Source: Deltaproteobacteria bacterium (lineage in GTDB: Bacteria > Desulfobacterota > Desulfomonilia > UBA1062). Taken from it: 16,314 nt of DNA. The stretch spans positions 1 to 16,314 of the forward strand of contig JALNWY010000060.1 in the NCBI GenBank assembly GCA_023230665.1, given 5' to 3'. This document shows, one piece after another, positions 1 to 7,131 of this stretch. How positions within the stretch are numbered: the stretch's first letter is position 1; each line of letters starts with the position of its first letter. The notes under the pieces were generated by a model, which saw nothing but the letters and a program-made list of their open reading frames with translations, was not told the origin of the DNA and did not search any database. The position numbers and the translations under genes were made by a program.

Positions 1-169
1 CATTGATCGTTCGGACGTCTTTCTGAAACAGCTCTGCCATGAGCTTCTGACTCAGCCAGACAGTTTCGTCCTGGAGACGGACATCTATTCTGGTTTTGCC
101 GTCTTCGGTCTGGTACAGGATCAATTCACTATATACTGGTACTATCTCATTCTTTTTTTTCATAGACAT
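1..169 (-). CDS. RhuM-family protein, N-terminal 56 residues (gene runs off the left edge)
   Basis: The minus strand from the ATG at 169 encodes MSMKKKNEIVPVYSELILY, then a stretch with YQTEDGKTRIDVRL, ETVWLSQKLMAELFQKDVRTIN. This order (Y-T-E-D-G, then ETVWL-Q--MAELFQ, then the start of a helix-turn-helix) is the N-terminal signature of the RhuM (virulence protein) family, whose biochemical role is not established and which is common in defence islands and on mobile elements. The ATG lies 5 bases after the cas3 stop, with only a weak purine stretch (AAAAGA) as ribosome site, so translation is probably coupled to cas3. A second in-frame ATG lies at 163. The rest of the gene is outside the window, so it cannot be said whether it is intact. 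Family assignment is from recognised motifs; operon membership is inferred from spacing and strand. Confidence 0.8.
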   Translation of the reverse strand, partial: MSMKKKNEIVPVYSELILYQTEDGKTRIDVRLQDETVWLSQKLMAELFQKDVRTIN

Positions 170-174
170 GTCTT

Positions 175-2460
175 TTAAACAATGGCCCCGCCTGCGGCAA
201 TGAAATCTTCAAGCTTCAGCACACCTTTCATGTACCCTAGGAAATCTGGATCATATTCATAGTTCCAAAAATATAGGCATGGACCAAGTCCTTGTTTGTC
301 ACTAAGTACAGGTTCCAAAGATAATCTATCAATCTTGTCAGCCCATATCTGAACGCTGTATCTCATTATTTCTGTTTTAGAAATCTTTTTACCTTTCCGG
401 ATTGCATCAGTTATGGACTCATCAATAATAACAGTCCGGGTATCAGTGTCTATTACCCGACACTCTTTTGATACGGCTGGATATTCCATCTGTTCTTCGT
501 ACTCCGTGAGTTTCCTTGCTTTTTCTTCTGCACCGGATGTCCATTCGCGTCGCATAGCAATAGTTGCCAGCTCAAATGAAGCCTTCTTGTTTAAATCATC
601 CAATGTGAAGTGGTCCAGTGCTTTTCGCGAGATAGATACAGCTGGATTATTACGAAACAGATTATCACGGAGAAGAATATCCCATACTTCAGCATCGGAG
701 AATTCGTTACCTCGACTAACTCTACCTCCGATCTGAATAAGACTAGCTGTTGATGCACGCTCTCGGAATCCAGTTCTAAAAGAAAAGTCCATCCCAGCCT
801 CGACGCAACTGGTTGCGACAAGTGTCCAATTCTCTATTTTATCTCTTAGCCTCAACTTAACTCTTTCCACGATCAAGTCCCTGTGAGCTGGAGCGAGTGC
901 TGTTGAAAGGTGTAAAACATTATGGCCTGATTTGCGCATTGCTAGGGCAACTGCTGCGGCTGTCTGTACGGTATTTACAATGAGAAGTCGCGGTCCTGGA
1001 TCTTTCTGAATAATAAAATCTACAACACCCTGACAATCCAGTGCAGGGGCATCTTCAGCCCGTCGACAATAATTGACCCGTCTCTGTTCCACCTTCTTCA
1101 ACTCATGGCGCAGTGAATTGTCAGTAATCAAATCAGGCACTTTGATCAAAGATTCTTTTTGCTTGCCTCGAATAAGAGTTTTATACTCCACCAGTTCCCA
1201 AAATCTCGGAAGGGAACCGCTCGCCAGTATCAAATAACCTCCCCAATCCTGTGTGAGGTTTTCAAGCCAACGCCACATCTGTGGCCATAGATAAGAGGGA
1301 ATTGCTGCATGCATTTCATCTACGAAAACGGCCGAGCCAGGTAGTTCATGTAATTTCCGTAATCTGGCCGGATGATGGCTGCCTAGGGTCTCGAAAAACT
1401 GTACGGCGGTGGTAACGATAATCGGTGCCTCCCACAATGTGGCAAGTTGTCGCAGGTCCAAATCAGAAAAATCTGCTCTATGGTGATGCTCAGCCACAAC
1501 CTCATCTGGACGCTCTCCTTCCAGCACTAGTGCTTTACGATAGATCTCAACCGATTGGGTAATGATATTGGTATAAGGGAGAACCACTATAATATGCCGT
1601 AACTGAGGTTTTCTTTCTGCCGCCACTCGCAAAAGGTTCGCCATAACTGCAGTCGTTTTACCACTGCCTACAGGGGCATCACAGGTTCTAATCGAGGGCT
1701 CGGTTGATGCACCAAGGCAGGTTCCGAACATACGTTTCCGCAAGTTGTTTCGTTCCTGCTCACGTTGTGTTTTTCCTTCCGGCAAACCATCCACGTAGCG
1801 TTCTAAAGCTGTTAGACGCTCCTTCCATCTCGGTTCAACTTTTAGTGTTTCAACCTCATTGCCATAGTAGCGAGCAGTGTCTCCATGATCTGCATCAACA
1901 AGACAGGAAAGAGCAATACGGCGAGTGAAGCCACAACGGTGAAGTTGTTCATCTTTTTTTGCACGGTCTACCTTATTAAGCCCAGCATCGTCGTGAATAT
2001 TAAGGTAATCACGAAGATGGGCATCAACATATTCGTCGACGGAGCATCCTTTGAGAAATGCAGATCTTCGTTCATCTCGAAATGGTCTCTTTTTATTCGG
2101 CATTTTTTCTTCGCTTTTGCTGAATAAGCCTGCATGATGAGCAGCAATCAACACTGATGATTCTTTATGATGGGTTTCTAAAAGAGCGGCCACTCCTGCA
2201 TCTTCATGGGCAATTGGAAGAGGCTTTCTTGAATTTTGTTTTAGTATGTCCTGGTTAGCCTTATCGAGTTTCCCTAAATCGTGATAGAGCGCAGCAGACT
2301 CAACCCAGCGAATAAACTTCTCGCCATTGCCTTGATAATATGCTGTGGCGCAATATGCATTCTGAACCGCAGATTTGTGAACGTTTGTTATATGCACCCG
2401 ATATGTTTGCGCTGTAGCTTCTCCTCGTTGGCTGTGGGCCAAAGGCACATGATTAGACAT
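175..2460 (-). CDS. cas3: Cas3, HD nuclease-helicase of the type I CRISPR-Cas system
   Basis: Cas3 is recruited to target-bound Cascade, nicks the displaced strand with its HD domain and reels in DNA with its superfamily 2 helicase. The 761-residue product has an N-terminal HD domain (H60-D61 in YHDLGK, H85, H108-H109, D189 in LVDADH), Walker A APVGSGKTT at about 262-270, Walker B DEMH at 381-384, SGSLP at 414-418 in place of the usual SAT motif III, and helicase motif VI QIGGRVSRG at 576-584. All catalytic elements look intact. I chose the ATG at 2460 over the upstream start at 2505: it has a purine-rich site (AAAGAGGGCAAGG) before it and gives an 8-base overlap with the cas7 stop. The ATG at 2460 also places the HD domain near the N-terminus. 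In a typical I-C locus cas3 is first; here it follows cas7. Confidence 0.95.
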   Translation of the reverse strand: MSNHVPLAHSQRGEATAQTYRVHITNVHKSAVQNAYCATAYYQGNGEKFIRWVESAALYHDLGKLDKANQDILKQNSRKPLPIAHEDAGVAALLETHHKESSVLIAAHHAGLFSKSEEKMPNKKRPFRDERRSAFLKGCSVDEYVDAHLRDYLNIHDDAGLNKVDRAKKDEQLHRCGFTRRIALSCLVDADHGDTARYYGNEVETLKVEPRWKERLTALERYVDGLPEGKTQREQERNNLRKRMFGTCLGASTEPSIRTCDAPVGSGKTTAVMANLLRVAAERKPQLRHIIVVLPYTNIITQSVEIYRKALVLEGERPDEVVAEHHHRADFSDLDLRQLATLWEAPIIVTTAVQFFETLGSHHPARLRKLHELPGSAVFVDEMHAAIPSYLWPQMWRWLENLTQDWGGYLILASGSLPRFWELVEYKTLIRGKQKESLIKVPDLITDNSLRHELKKVEQRRVNYCRRAEDAPALDCQGVVDFIIQKDPGPRLLIVNTVQTAAAVALAMRKSGHNVLHLSTALAPAHRDLIVERVKLRLRDKIENWTLVATSCVEAGMDFSFRTGFRERASTASLIQIGGRVSRGNEFSDAEVWDILLRDNLFRNNPAVSISRKALDHFTLDDLNKKASFELATIAMRREWTSGAEEKARKLTEYEEQMEYPAVSKECRVIDTDTRTVIIDESITDAIRKGKKISKTEIMRYSVQIWADKIDRLSLEPVLSDKQGLGPCLYFWNYEYDPDFLGYMKGVLKLEDFIAAGGAIV

Positions 2461-3478
2461 CCTTGCCCTCTTTGCCAATTTTATCACACCATTCCGGCAA
2501 CTCAATACAGAGATCGTACAGCTTGTTGCTTTTTAATTTGCCTCGAAACACTCGCTCGCCATGATTCGGCAGCTCTATGGGAACATTATATTGTTCGTCA
2601 ATCGGTATACCACTTATCGATTCCTTGTCTCGATTCTCACCTAGTCGTCGGGGGGTTAGTTTCTCGATAAACTCAAATTCCGAGAACGAACCAAGATCAT
2701 CATCATGTTCAGCATACCATGCATGGCGTATCTCTATGATCCCGTGACCACGAGCTACTGACCTTGTCTCTTGATAAGCGCACTTAATTAACCCAAGAAG
2801 TAGCGCTATATCCTTATTGGTACAACCGCTTTTTATTGCTGCCGTTGGATTTACAAAGAAAGGCATGCAATATAATCCATGCTCCACATATCGACAAGCA
2901 AGTGGAGCCATTCCGCGGTCCTTTGATTCTTGAGCGGATGCTTTTTTCGTGTTTGTGTCACGATGAATCCGGACGGGAGCAACAGAGAGCGCAATCCCAA
3001 AATGTGCAACACCTGTACGTATATATTTTCTATCACTTGTAGCCGTTCCTGCTTCTGACGACCCATCTTCTCCTTTTTCTAGAAATGTTGCACCAAATGT
3101 GCGAGCATCCCAATACTTATTAGCAACATGACTGCCACTATCACCTTTATCGATCAACTCAAGAACCTTGCGCCACGCTTCACCGGCATCTTTTACCTCA
3201 GAGAATCCACGCTCGCGGGATTCAAGGATACAGAATTCATCATCTTTAAGACTGAATTTATTTTTCATGCGTTGCCATACCGGCCCCTCTTTTAATTCAA
3301 CGAGGTCGCGGAGCTTTCTTTTAAATGAGACACCCGAAATATAACCACGCCTGTCATGACTTCGCTGGCGTGGGTCGCTCTCACGATCAGGATCACCGTT
3401 GGGATTAACATTCTCAACTGCAATAACAATCAGCCCTGTTGCACGGGGAGGAATAGATTGCCTCTGTCCATTTGACAT
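2453..3478 (-). CDS. cas7: Cas7 (Csd2/Csh2 family), Cascade backbone subunit
   Basis: Cas7 polymerises along the crRNA spacer to form the Cascade backbone. The 341-residue protein has the N-terminal RAMP strand and glycine-rich signature NVNPNGDPD at 23-31, followed by GYISGVSFKRKLRD at 45-58, the conserved WDARTFG at 123-129, and HGLY with a following PFFVN at 200-210. These match the Csd2 (I-C) and Csh2 (I-B) Cas7 families; the length is somewhat above usual Csd2. The start at 3478 has the site AAAGGAG 8 bases upstream. The gene lies 30 bases after cas8 and its stop overlaps the cas3 start by 8 bases, so translation of cas7 and cas3 is probably coupled. No frameshift is seen. Confidence 0.9.
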   Translation of the reverse strand: MSNGQRQSIPPRATGLIVIAVENVNPNGDPDRESDPRQRSHDRRGYISGVSFKRKLRDLVELKEGPVWQRMKNKFSLKDDEFCILESRERGFSEVKDAGEAWRKVLELIDKGDSGSHVANKYWDARTFGATFLEKGEDGSSEAGTATSDRKYIRTGVAHFGIALSVAPVRIHRDTNTKKASAQESKDRGMAPLACRYVEHGLYCMPFFVNPTAAIKSGCTNKDIALLLGLIKCAYQETRSVARGHGIIEIRHAWYAEHDDDLGSFSEFEFIEKLTPRRLGENRDKESISGIPIDEQYNVPIELPNHGERVFRGKLKSNKLYDLCIELPEWCDKIGKEGKDV

Positions 3479-3508
3479 GGGTTTATCTCCTTTCTTTGAA
3501 TATTCTCA

Positions 3509-3856
3509 CTATGGCCTGGCTAAATACCCCAGGAATAATTCTGCACGAAATGTTTGGTCTGTGACTGAGGGTAATGGACGTTTTATTTCCTTACATATTT
3601 CGCCCATTTGACCTAAGGCCCAATTGGCTTTTCGGTACTCCTCTCCAACAGCAGTATTTGCCCATGCTTGATATATATTCATCCGTTCTCTCAGTCGATC
3701 TATTGCATCTTCTGGATTATCGGCCGCTGCCGGCATGAGGGCGTTACCTATCAATTGAGGCGGAATACTACCTTTTCTCACATGCACACAATATTCTCGG
3801 TGCAATGTATCTGCGAGAGACAGCAGGCGACCTAACTGGAATGCAATATCATTCAT
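3509..3856 (-). CDS. cas11: Cas11 small subunit, translated from an internal start within cas8
   Basis: Inside cas8, in frame at codon 580, an ATG at 3856 is preceded by AAAGGAGG five bases upstream, as strong as the sites before the full genes of this operon. The product would be the last 115 residues of Cas8, beginning MNDIAFQLGRLLSLAD, mostly predicted helix. Independent translation of a small subunit (Cas11) from the 3' end of the large-subunit gene is established for subtypes I-B, I-C and I-D, with a similar length, and several Cas11 copies line the belly of Cascade. What is seen is the ribosome site, the in-frame ATG and the length; that it is used here is inference. No separate cas11 gene is present in the window. 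Confidence 0.82.
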   Translation of the reverse strand: MNDIAFQLGRLLSLADTLHREYCVHVRKGSIPPQLIGNALMPAAADNPEDAIDRLRERMNIYQAWANTAVGEEYRKANWALGQMGEICKEIKRPLPSVTDQTFRAELFLGYLARP

Positions 3857-5593
3857 ATAAACCTCCTTTATTCTGCCAAACGCGTGGAGCAGGATTCCGA
3901 GTAATGAGACTGCCCGAAGTGCTGCTTCTCGCATAGGCTGTTTGAATTTATCAATTCGTTTCTCTTCCTCTGCATGAAATGTAGCAGCAATATCAACCAG
4001 CAGCGAACCAACCCGTTGTATAGTGAGGTTTAGTAAATTTTCACCTGCCGTTTCCCATTTGCCAGGGCTGCGTATCATAAAATCTAATACCTGTCGCAAC
4101 GCCGGCCCTTCAAGTTTAAGATCATCCATGCCACCACGTCTCCATTGTGATGAAAGCAGGCGTACAACACGGTCTGGATATGGCGTGTAAGGTTTGCCAT
4201 CCACCGTTTCTTGACCTTTCTCTTCGGGTAGAAGCGGTAATGTAATCTGTGGTAGGTTTTCTCGAACCCCACATTGCCATTTCTCGGCTGCGTTCAGTAC
4301 TTCTTGAGGTGTTGGGGTGATATGCATAAGTATCTGTGATTTCCCTTTATCCGCCTTGCCGATGAGTAGCAGGTGAAGCCGAGATTGTGGGTGGTGCTTA
4401 ATGATACCATCTAATGCTTGGCACAATGACTTAGCATCGTTCTCAAACTGGCTTCGTTTTTCTTTCTCATCACATCCAAATAAATCCGCTGCTTCATCGC
4501 TGATGATAGGTTGACCTTCACAGTAAATGAGCAAAAGGTTTTTCTTCTCCTTCTTGTTCTTACCGTTTCCTTCCCATTTGCCATTGGCGACCATGCGCCA
4601 GGTTTTTCCCTTATATTTTGGAGTTGTGATTTCCTTGAAAGCCGCCGCTATATCGGTCGCAATCTGTTTGCCTACCGGGAATGACCTTGAAACATCTTCC
4701 CAATACTCTACCTTTTTGAGGTATCGAAATTCACAAGGTGTATCCTTGTTTTTTGAAAAAAGTTTTGTCTCACCAAGGGCACCAAGTTTTGGCCCTGGAG
4801 GTCTTTTTTTAAACAGAACTCGGGATTCACGTTGTAGTGCACAGATTCCGTCTGGTTCCTTGTCTTCACTGACAAGAAGATTTTTTTCCACATATCTACG
4901 CATGCGTGGGTCAAGCACTGAAATTGGATTGGTTAATTCAGCAGCATCGAAGACGATTGGCACCTCTGCCTTCGCTGGTTTGCGGGGGTACCTCTTGTCG
5001 ATAGTCCCTACAAGAATTTTTTGAGCAAGATTGACATCCTGAAGGTGGCCTTGCTCAAGTCGTTGGACGATTAATAAACTAAGATGGTGTAACAAATCCA
5101 CGGGTGACACACAGGAAGATACAAACCGGCGCAACATGAGTGGCAGGGCAAGATAAATTTCGTCTGAACCTTTAAATATATCCAACCAATTACGCGCCTT
5201 GTCTTTCAAACGGCCCCACATATGCAAATCACGTTCAGGAAGTTGAATTTCACGAGTATCAATAGCTTCCCTAAGGATTTTAATCCTCTGGATCTGCTCT
5301 GCTTTCTTTAATGCGTCTATTCTTTTCCGTAATGGATCATCGATTAGGATTCTCAGAATAGCATGCTGTATCTTCACGACCGGAAAAGCATTATGATTGC
5401 CTTCCCTATGGTACCATAGACTTCCCATTGATTCTTGGTCGATCTCCTCTACAATTTGAGGAAGACCATTTTCGCCTAGGCCTAAACGGTATCCTGGTTT
5501 CTTTCCCGGTTCTTTAACATCTGAATCTCCCTTTGGGATATCGAAACCGCAATCGTAAAGACTAAGTAACAAGTCATAGCCTTCACTCAACAT
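3509..5593 (-). CDS. cas8c: Cas8 large subunit, divergent Csd1/Cas8c-like
   Basis: Cas8 is the Cascade large subunit that recognises the PAM and starts DNA unwinding. The 694-residue protein sits between Cas5 and Cas7 genes. Weak Csd1-type marks are visible: an N-terminal strand ending IVEEID near residue 50, the AFQLGRLLSLAD segment at about 584-595 (compare the LGRLF-A-E motif of Csd1), and the C-terminal ELFLGYLA (compare the F-LGYY ending of Csd1). It is longer than most Csd1 proteins, and much of the middle (residues 200-400) is lysine-rich and not recognisable. The ATG at 5593 has a strong site (AAGGAGG) and overlaps the cas5 stop by 11 bases. The 3' end also carries an internal start for a small subunit. 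The large-subunit role is secure from context; the exact subtype is less so. Confidence 0.82.
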   Translation of the reverse strand: MLSEGYDLLLSLYDCGFDIPKGDSDVKEPGKKPGYRLGLGENGLPQIVEEIDQESMGSLWYHREGNHNAFPVVKIQHAILRILIDDPLRKRIDALKKAEQIQRIKILREAIDTREIQLPERDLHMWGRLKDKARNWLDIFKGSDEIYLALPLMLRRFVSSCVSPVDLLHHLSLLIVQRLEQGHLQDVNLAQKILVGTIDKRYPRKPAKAEVPIVFDAAELTNPISVLDPRMRRYVEKNLLVSEDKEPDGICALQRESRVLFKKRPPGPKLGALGETKLFSKNKDTPCEFRYLKKVEYWEDVSRSFPVGKQIATDIAAAFKEITTPKYKGKTWRMVANGKWEGNGKNKKEKKNLLLIYCEGQPIISDEAADLFGCDEKEKRSQFENDAKSLCQALDGIIKHHPQSRLHLLLIGKADKGKSQILMHITPTPQEVLNAAEKWQCGVRENLPQITLPLLPEEKGQETVDGKPYTPYPDRVVRLLSSQWRRGGMDDLKLEGPALRQVLDFMIRSPGKWETAGENLLNLTIQRVGSLLVDIAATFHAEEEKRIDKFKQPMREAALRAVSLLGILLHAFGRIKEVYMNDIAFQLGRLLSLADTLHREYCVHVRKGSIPPQLIGNALMPAAADNPEDAIDRLRERMNIYQAWANTAVGEEYRKANWALGQMGEICKEIKRPLPSVTDQTFRAELFLGYLARP
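3862..3869 (-). promoter_or_regulatory. Shine-Dalgarno site deciding the internal cas11 start
   Basis: On the minus strand this reads AAAGGAGG, followed by TTTAT and the ATG at 3856. It lies in the middle of the cas8 reading frame (codons for K-E-V), where a near-consensus site at ideal spacing before an in-frame ATG is unlikely by chance. Confidence 0.8.
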
Positions 5594-6266
5594 TTAGCAC
5601 CTCCTTGGGAGGCCGCTCATGTGTGTAGGACATTATTCCATCAACGATCCACCTCTCTTCAAAACAGGGTCTATAATCGTGATGGTCCCACATTGAGGTT
5701 AACATAGCTGGAATATGTATCTCGCCCGTCGCTACCGGATCGATTTTTTGGCCATGCTCATCTTGGGTTCTGATTGGGCCAAAGTAGCTTGGAATGAACT
5801 CTTTCCATCCTAAACACGGAGTATAGAAGAATTGCCCATGCTCGAGCCTGTCAGCAAAAAGTTTCTTAAATTGCGGTCGCCAATCTCGTCCTCGTCGTCG
5901 ACGCAACTGTTGTACTTCTTTGCTACGAGTACTCATCATTTTCATATGAACTTCAGCATAGATGCGAAAGTGTACATCAACAATGATAGTAGCTAAAAAC
6001 TGATAAGTGTTTTTCTCCTTAATATCTTTTCCTTTACGAAGGGGACCGCCATAATTAGTTATGTACCGCTCAAATCGGATGGGTTTGCAGATTTCCACTA
6101 AAGTCGGTTGGATATAAATGTGGGGTTTTCGTAATACGGCCTCGAACATTCCTTTGACAGCTGATGCAGTAGGAACAGGATATGACACAGGCGTTGCACC
6201 TGTATCAGGACGTGAGAACATTGCTGCCGGACCTGCTACTTCAATATTCACAAAGTGCTTACTCAT
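5583..6266 (-). CDS. cas5: Cas5 (Cas5c/Csd type), Cascade subunit with apparently degenerate nuclease residues
   Basis: Cas5 caps the 5' handle of the crRNA; in subtype I-C it also cleaves pre-crRNA in place of Cas6. The 227-residue product has the family elements VSYPVPTASAVKG at 27-39, KPIRF at 61-65, and the C-terminal-half motif TPCLGWKEF at 149-157. The ATG at 6266 has AAAGGAG 8 bases upstream, so I prefer it to the in-frame ATG at 6314, which would add 16 residues. From a remembered alignment with Bacillus halodurans Cas5d (Y46, K116, H117), the tyrosine position falls on L45 (AVLRKP where the family has A-YWKP), and the Lys-His pair falls on R130-P131 or Q132-F133. The nuclease triad therefore seems absent. 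It overlaps cas8 by 11 bases and is the first intact gene of the operon. Confidence 0.88.
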   Translation of the reverse strand: MSKHFVNIEVAGPAAMFSRPDTGATPVSYPVPTASAVKGMFEAVLRKPHIYIQPTLVEICKPIRFERYITNYGGPLRKGKDIKEKNTYQFLATIIVDVHFRIYAEVHMKMMSTRSKEVQQLRRRRGRDWRPQFKKLFADRLEHGQFFYTPCLGWKEFIPSYFGPIRTQDEHGQKIDPVATGEIHIPAMLTSMWDHHDYRPCFEERWIVDGIMSYTHERPPKEVLNVE

Positions 6267-6293
6267 ATTAGCATCTCCTTTCACCGGATATCT

Positions 6294-6299
6294 ATTATG
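6294..6299 (-). promoter_or_regulatory. Possible -10 element of the cas operon
   Basis: The minus strand reads CATAAT, 27 bases before the cas5 ATG, close to the TATAAT consensus. No good -35 box lies at 16-18 bases upstream, so this is a weak prediction; if real, it would depend on an activator or start a short leader containing the cas5 ribosome site. Confidence 0.25.
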
Positions 6300-6360
6300 A
6301 ACCGGCACAATCAATTGTTATTTCTGTCCATTTTGCAGGTTTTTCTCAACCCAATACCTA

Positions 6361-6374
6361 GGTTCAGCTAAACC
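6361..6374. promoter_or_regulatory. Near-perfect 14-base palindrome, candidate operator upstream of cas5
   Basis: GGTTCAGCTAAACC reads almost the same on both strands (one mismatched pair) around a central AGCT. Flanking cta and cta(c) extend the symmetry if one base is skipped. It lies 94 bases upstream of the cas5 ATG and directly after the stop of the truncated WYL gene, where an operator for the cas operon would be expected. No T-run follows on either strand, so it is not a typical terminator. Confidence 0.35.
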
Positions 6375-6704
6375 CTACTTATTTTCCATTCCTATTAATC
6401 CATTTTCCATCTTAATAACCCGACAATCTGTTGTCTCCCCTGGCTGTCTTATGATCAGTACGCCATGCCCGCTCATCAATCTAAGGCGCGACACCGGGCG
6501 AAAATCGTGTGCAGACCTCAAAAACTCGTCGCTGCTCAAGATGGATAATTTATTACATAAATAAATAACTTTGACCGAGACCGTTCTCATGGGCATGGAG
6601 ATCTCTAAATGCCTTGCCCTGGTGGTTGCATTCGGATATCGTCCCCGTCTCATCTGGCTGTGAAACCAGAGAAATCTTTCATAGATTATCTTTGACGACA
6701 TCCG
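6375..6704 (-). pseudogene. Truncated WYL-type transcriptional regulator (HTH part only)
   Basis: The 109-residue reading frame starts at an ATG (6704) with AGGAGG 4 bases upstream. Residues 1 to about 45 match the winged-helix start of WYL-family regulators: MSSKIIYERFLWFHSQ, then RRGRYPNATT and a segment equivalent to LA-HFEIS. The usual continuation is K-TAQRDIE-LRD-L; here it is altered to a stretch with MRTVSVKVIYLCNKL that looks like a worn version with two extra residues. The WYL ligand domain (about 200 more residues) is missing and I could not find it in the other frames before cas5. WYL regulators often accompany CRISPR loci and control them. This copy sits at the head of the cas operon on the same strand, so it is probably a dead former regulator. 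A short functional HTH protein is less likely but possible. Confidence 0.65.
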
Positions 6705-6896
6705 GCCTCCTGCGAAATCCTTGGCCATCCGGGTCTGAGCAGGGCCTGCGCATTATCCGGCCCACCCTTTGCCGCGGCCGACAAGCTGACTCTCTCCCGC
6801 ACATTGATTCTTGGCATATGGGAAAAACAGTCCGATCAAGCCGTTTTCCCGCATCCTGCACGGGGCTTGAAAACCGGATTTCACACCTTCTCCTGC

Positions 6897-6930
6897 AAAA
6901 AACTCGCATCCCTCTCTGAGGGTGGTTTTT
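6897..6930. terminator. Possible bidirectional intrinsic terminator
   Basis: AAAAAA, then a CCCTC/GAGGG hairpin with a TCT loop at 6910-6922, then TGGTTTTT. The stem has a U-tract equivalent on both strands. On the minus strand it would stop transcription entering the WYL remnant and cas operon from the right. The stem is short (5 base pairs plus imperfect extension), so strength is uncertain. Confidence 0.4.
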
Positions 6931-7046
6931 AAGCCCTGCGTGTGATTGTACTCCTCATCTCATCTTACAAAAAACAATCAGGGGATGACCCCCGGTAATG
7001 CAGATGCATTCATGGTGAGAGGCAATGATGGTAAAAAAGATACCAC

Positions 7047-7059
7047 GATCAGGCTGATC
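7047..7059. repeat. 13-base palindrome, possible operator
   Basis: GATCAGGCTGATC has perfect 6-base arms around one central base. It lies about 38 bases upstream of the TTGACT box of the gene starting at 7179. The match could be chance; there is no second copy in view. Confidence 0.25.
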
Positions 7060-7097
7060 TGTCAAAAAGGTTTATCTATTTCAAGCCTCCATGTACT

Positions 7098-7131
7098 TTG
7101 ACTTGCAAACAGCCTGCGCCTTGTATATATT
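7098..7131 (+). promoter_or_regulatory. Probable sigma-70-like promoter of the 7179 gene
   Basis: TTGACT at 7098-7103 is followed by the AT-rich TTGTATATATTT at 7121-7132. The -10 could be TTGTAT at a spacing of 17 or TATATT at a longer spacing of 22; the spacing is ambiguous. It lies about 50-80 bases upstream of the ATG, a normal leader length. Confidence 0.45.

Noticed and set aside
4527..5024. A 165-codon plus-strand frame inside the cas8 gene
   Set aside because: It is antisense to cas8, which has operon context, a strong ribosome site and family-like ends; the plus-strand product shows no motif.
6614..6919. A plus-strand frame of 101 codons ending in the terminator-like hairpin
   Set aside because: It is partly antisense to the WYL remnant, with no recognisable product and no ribosome site; the coincidence with the hairpin is not enough.
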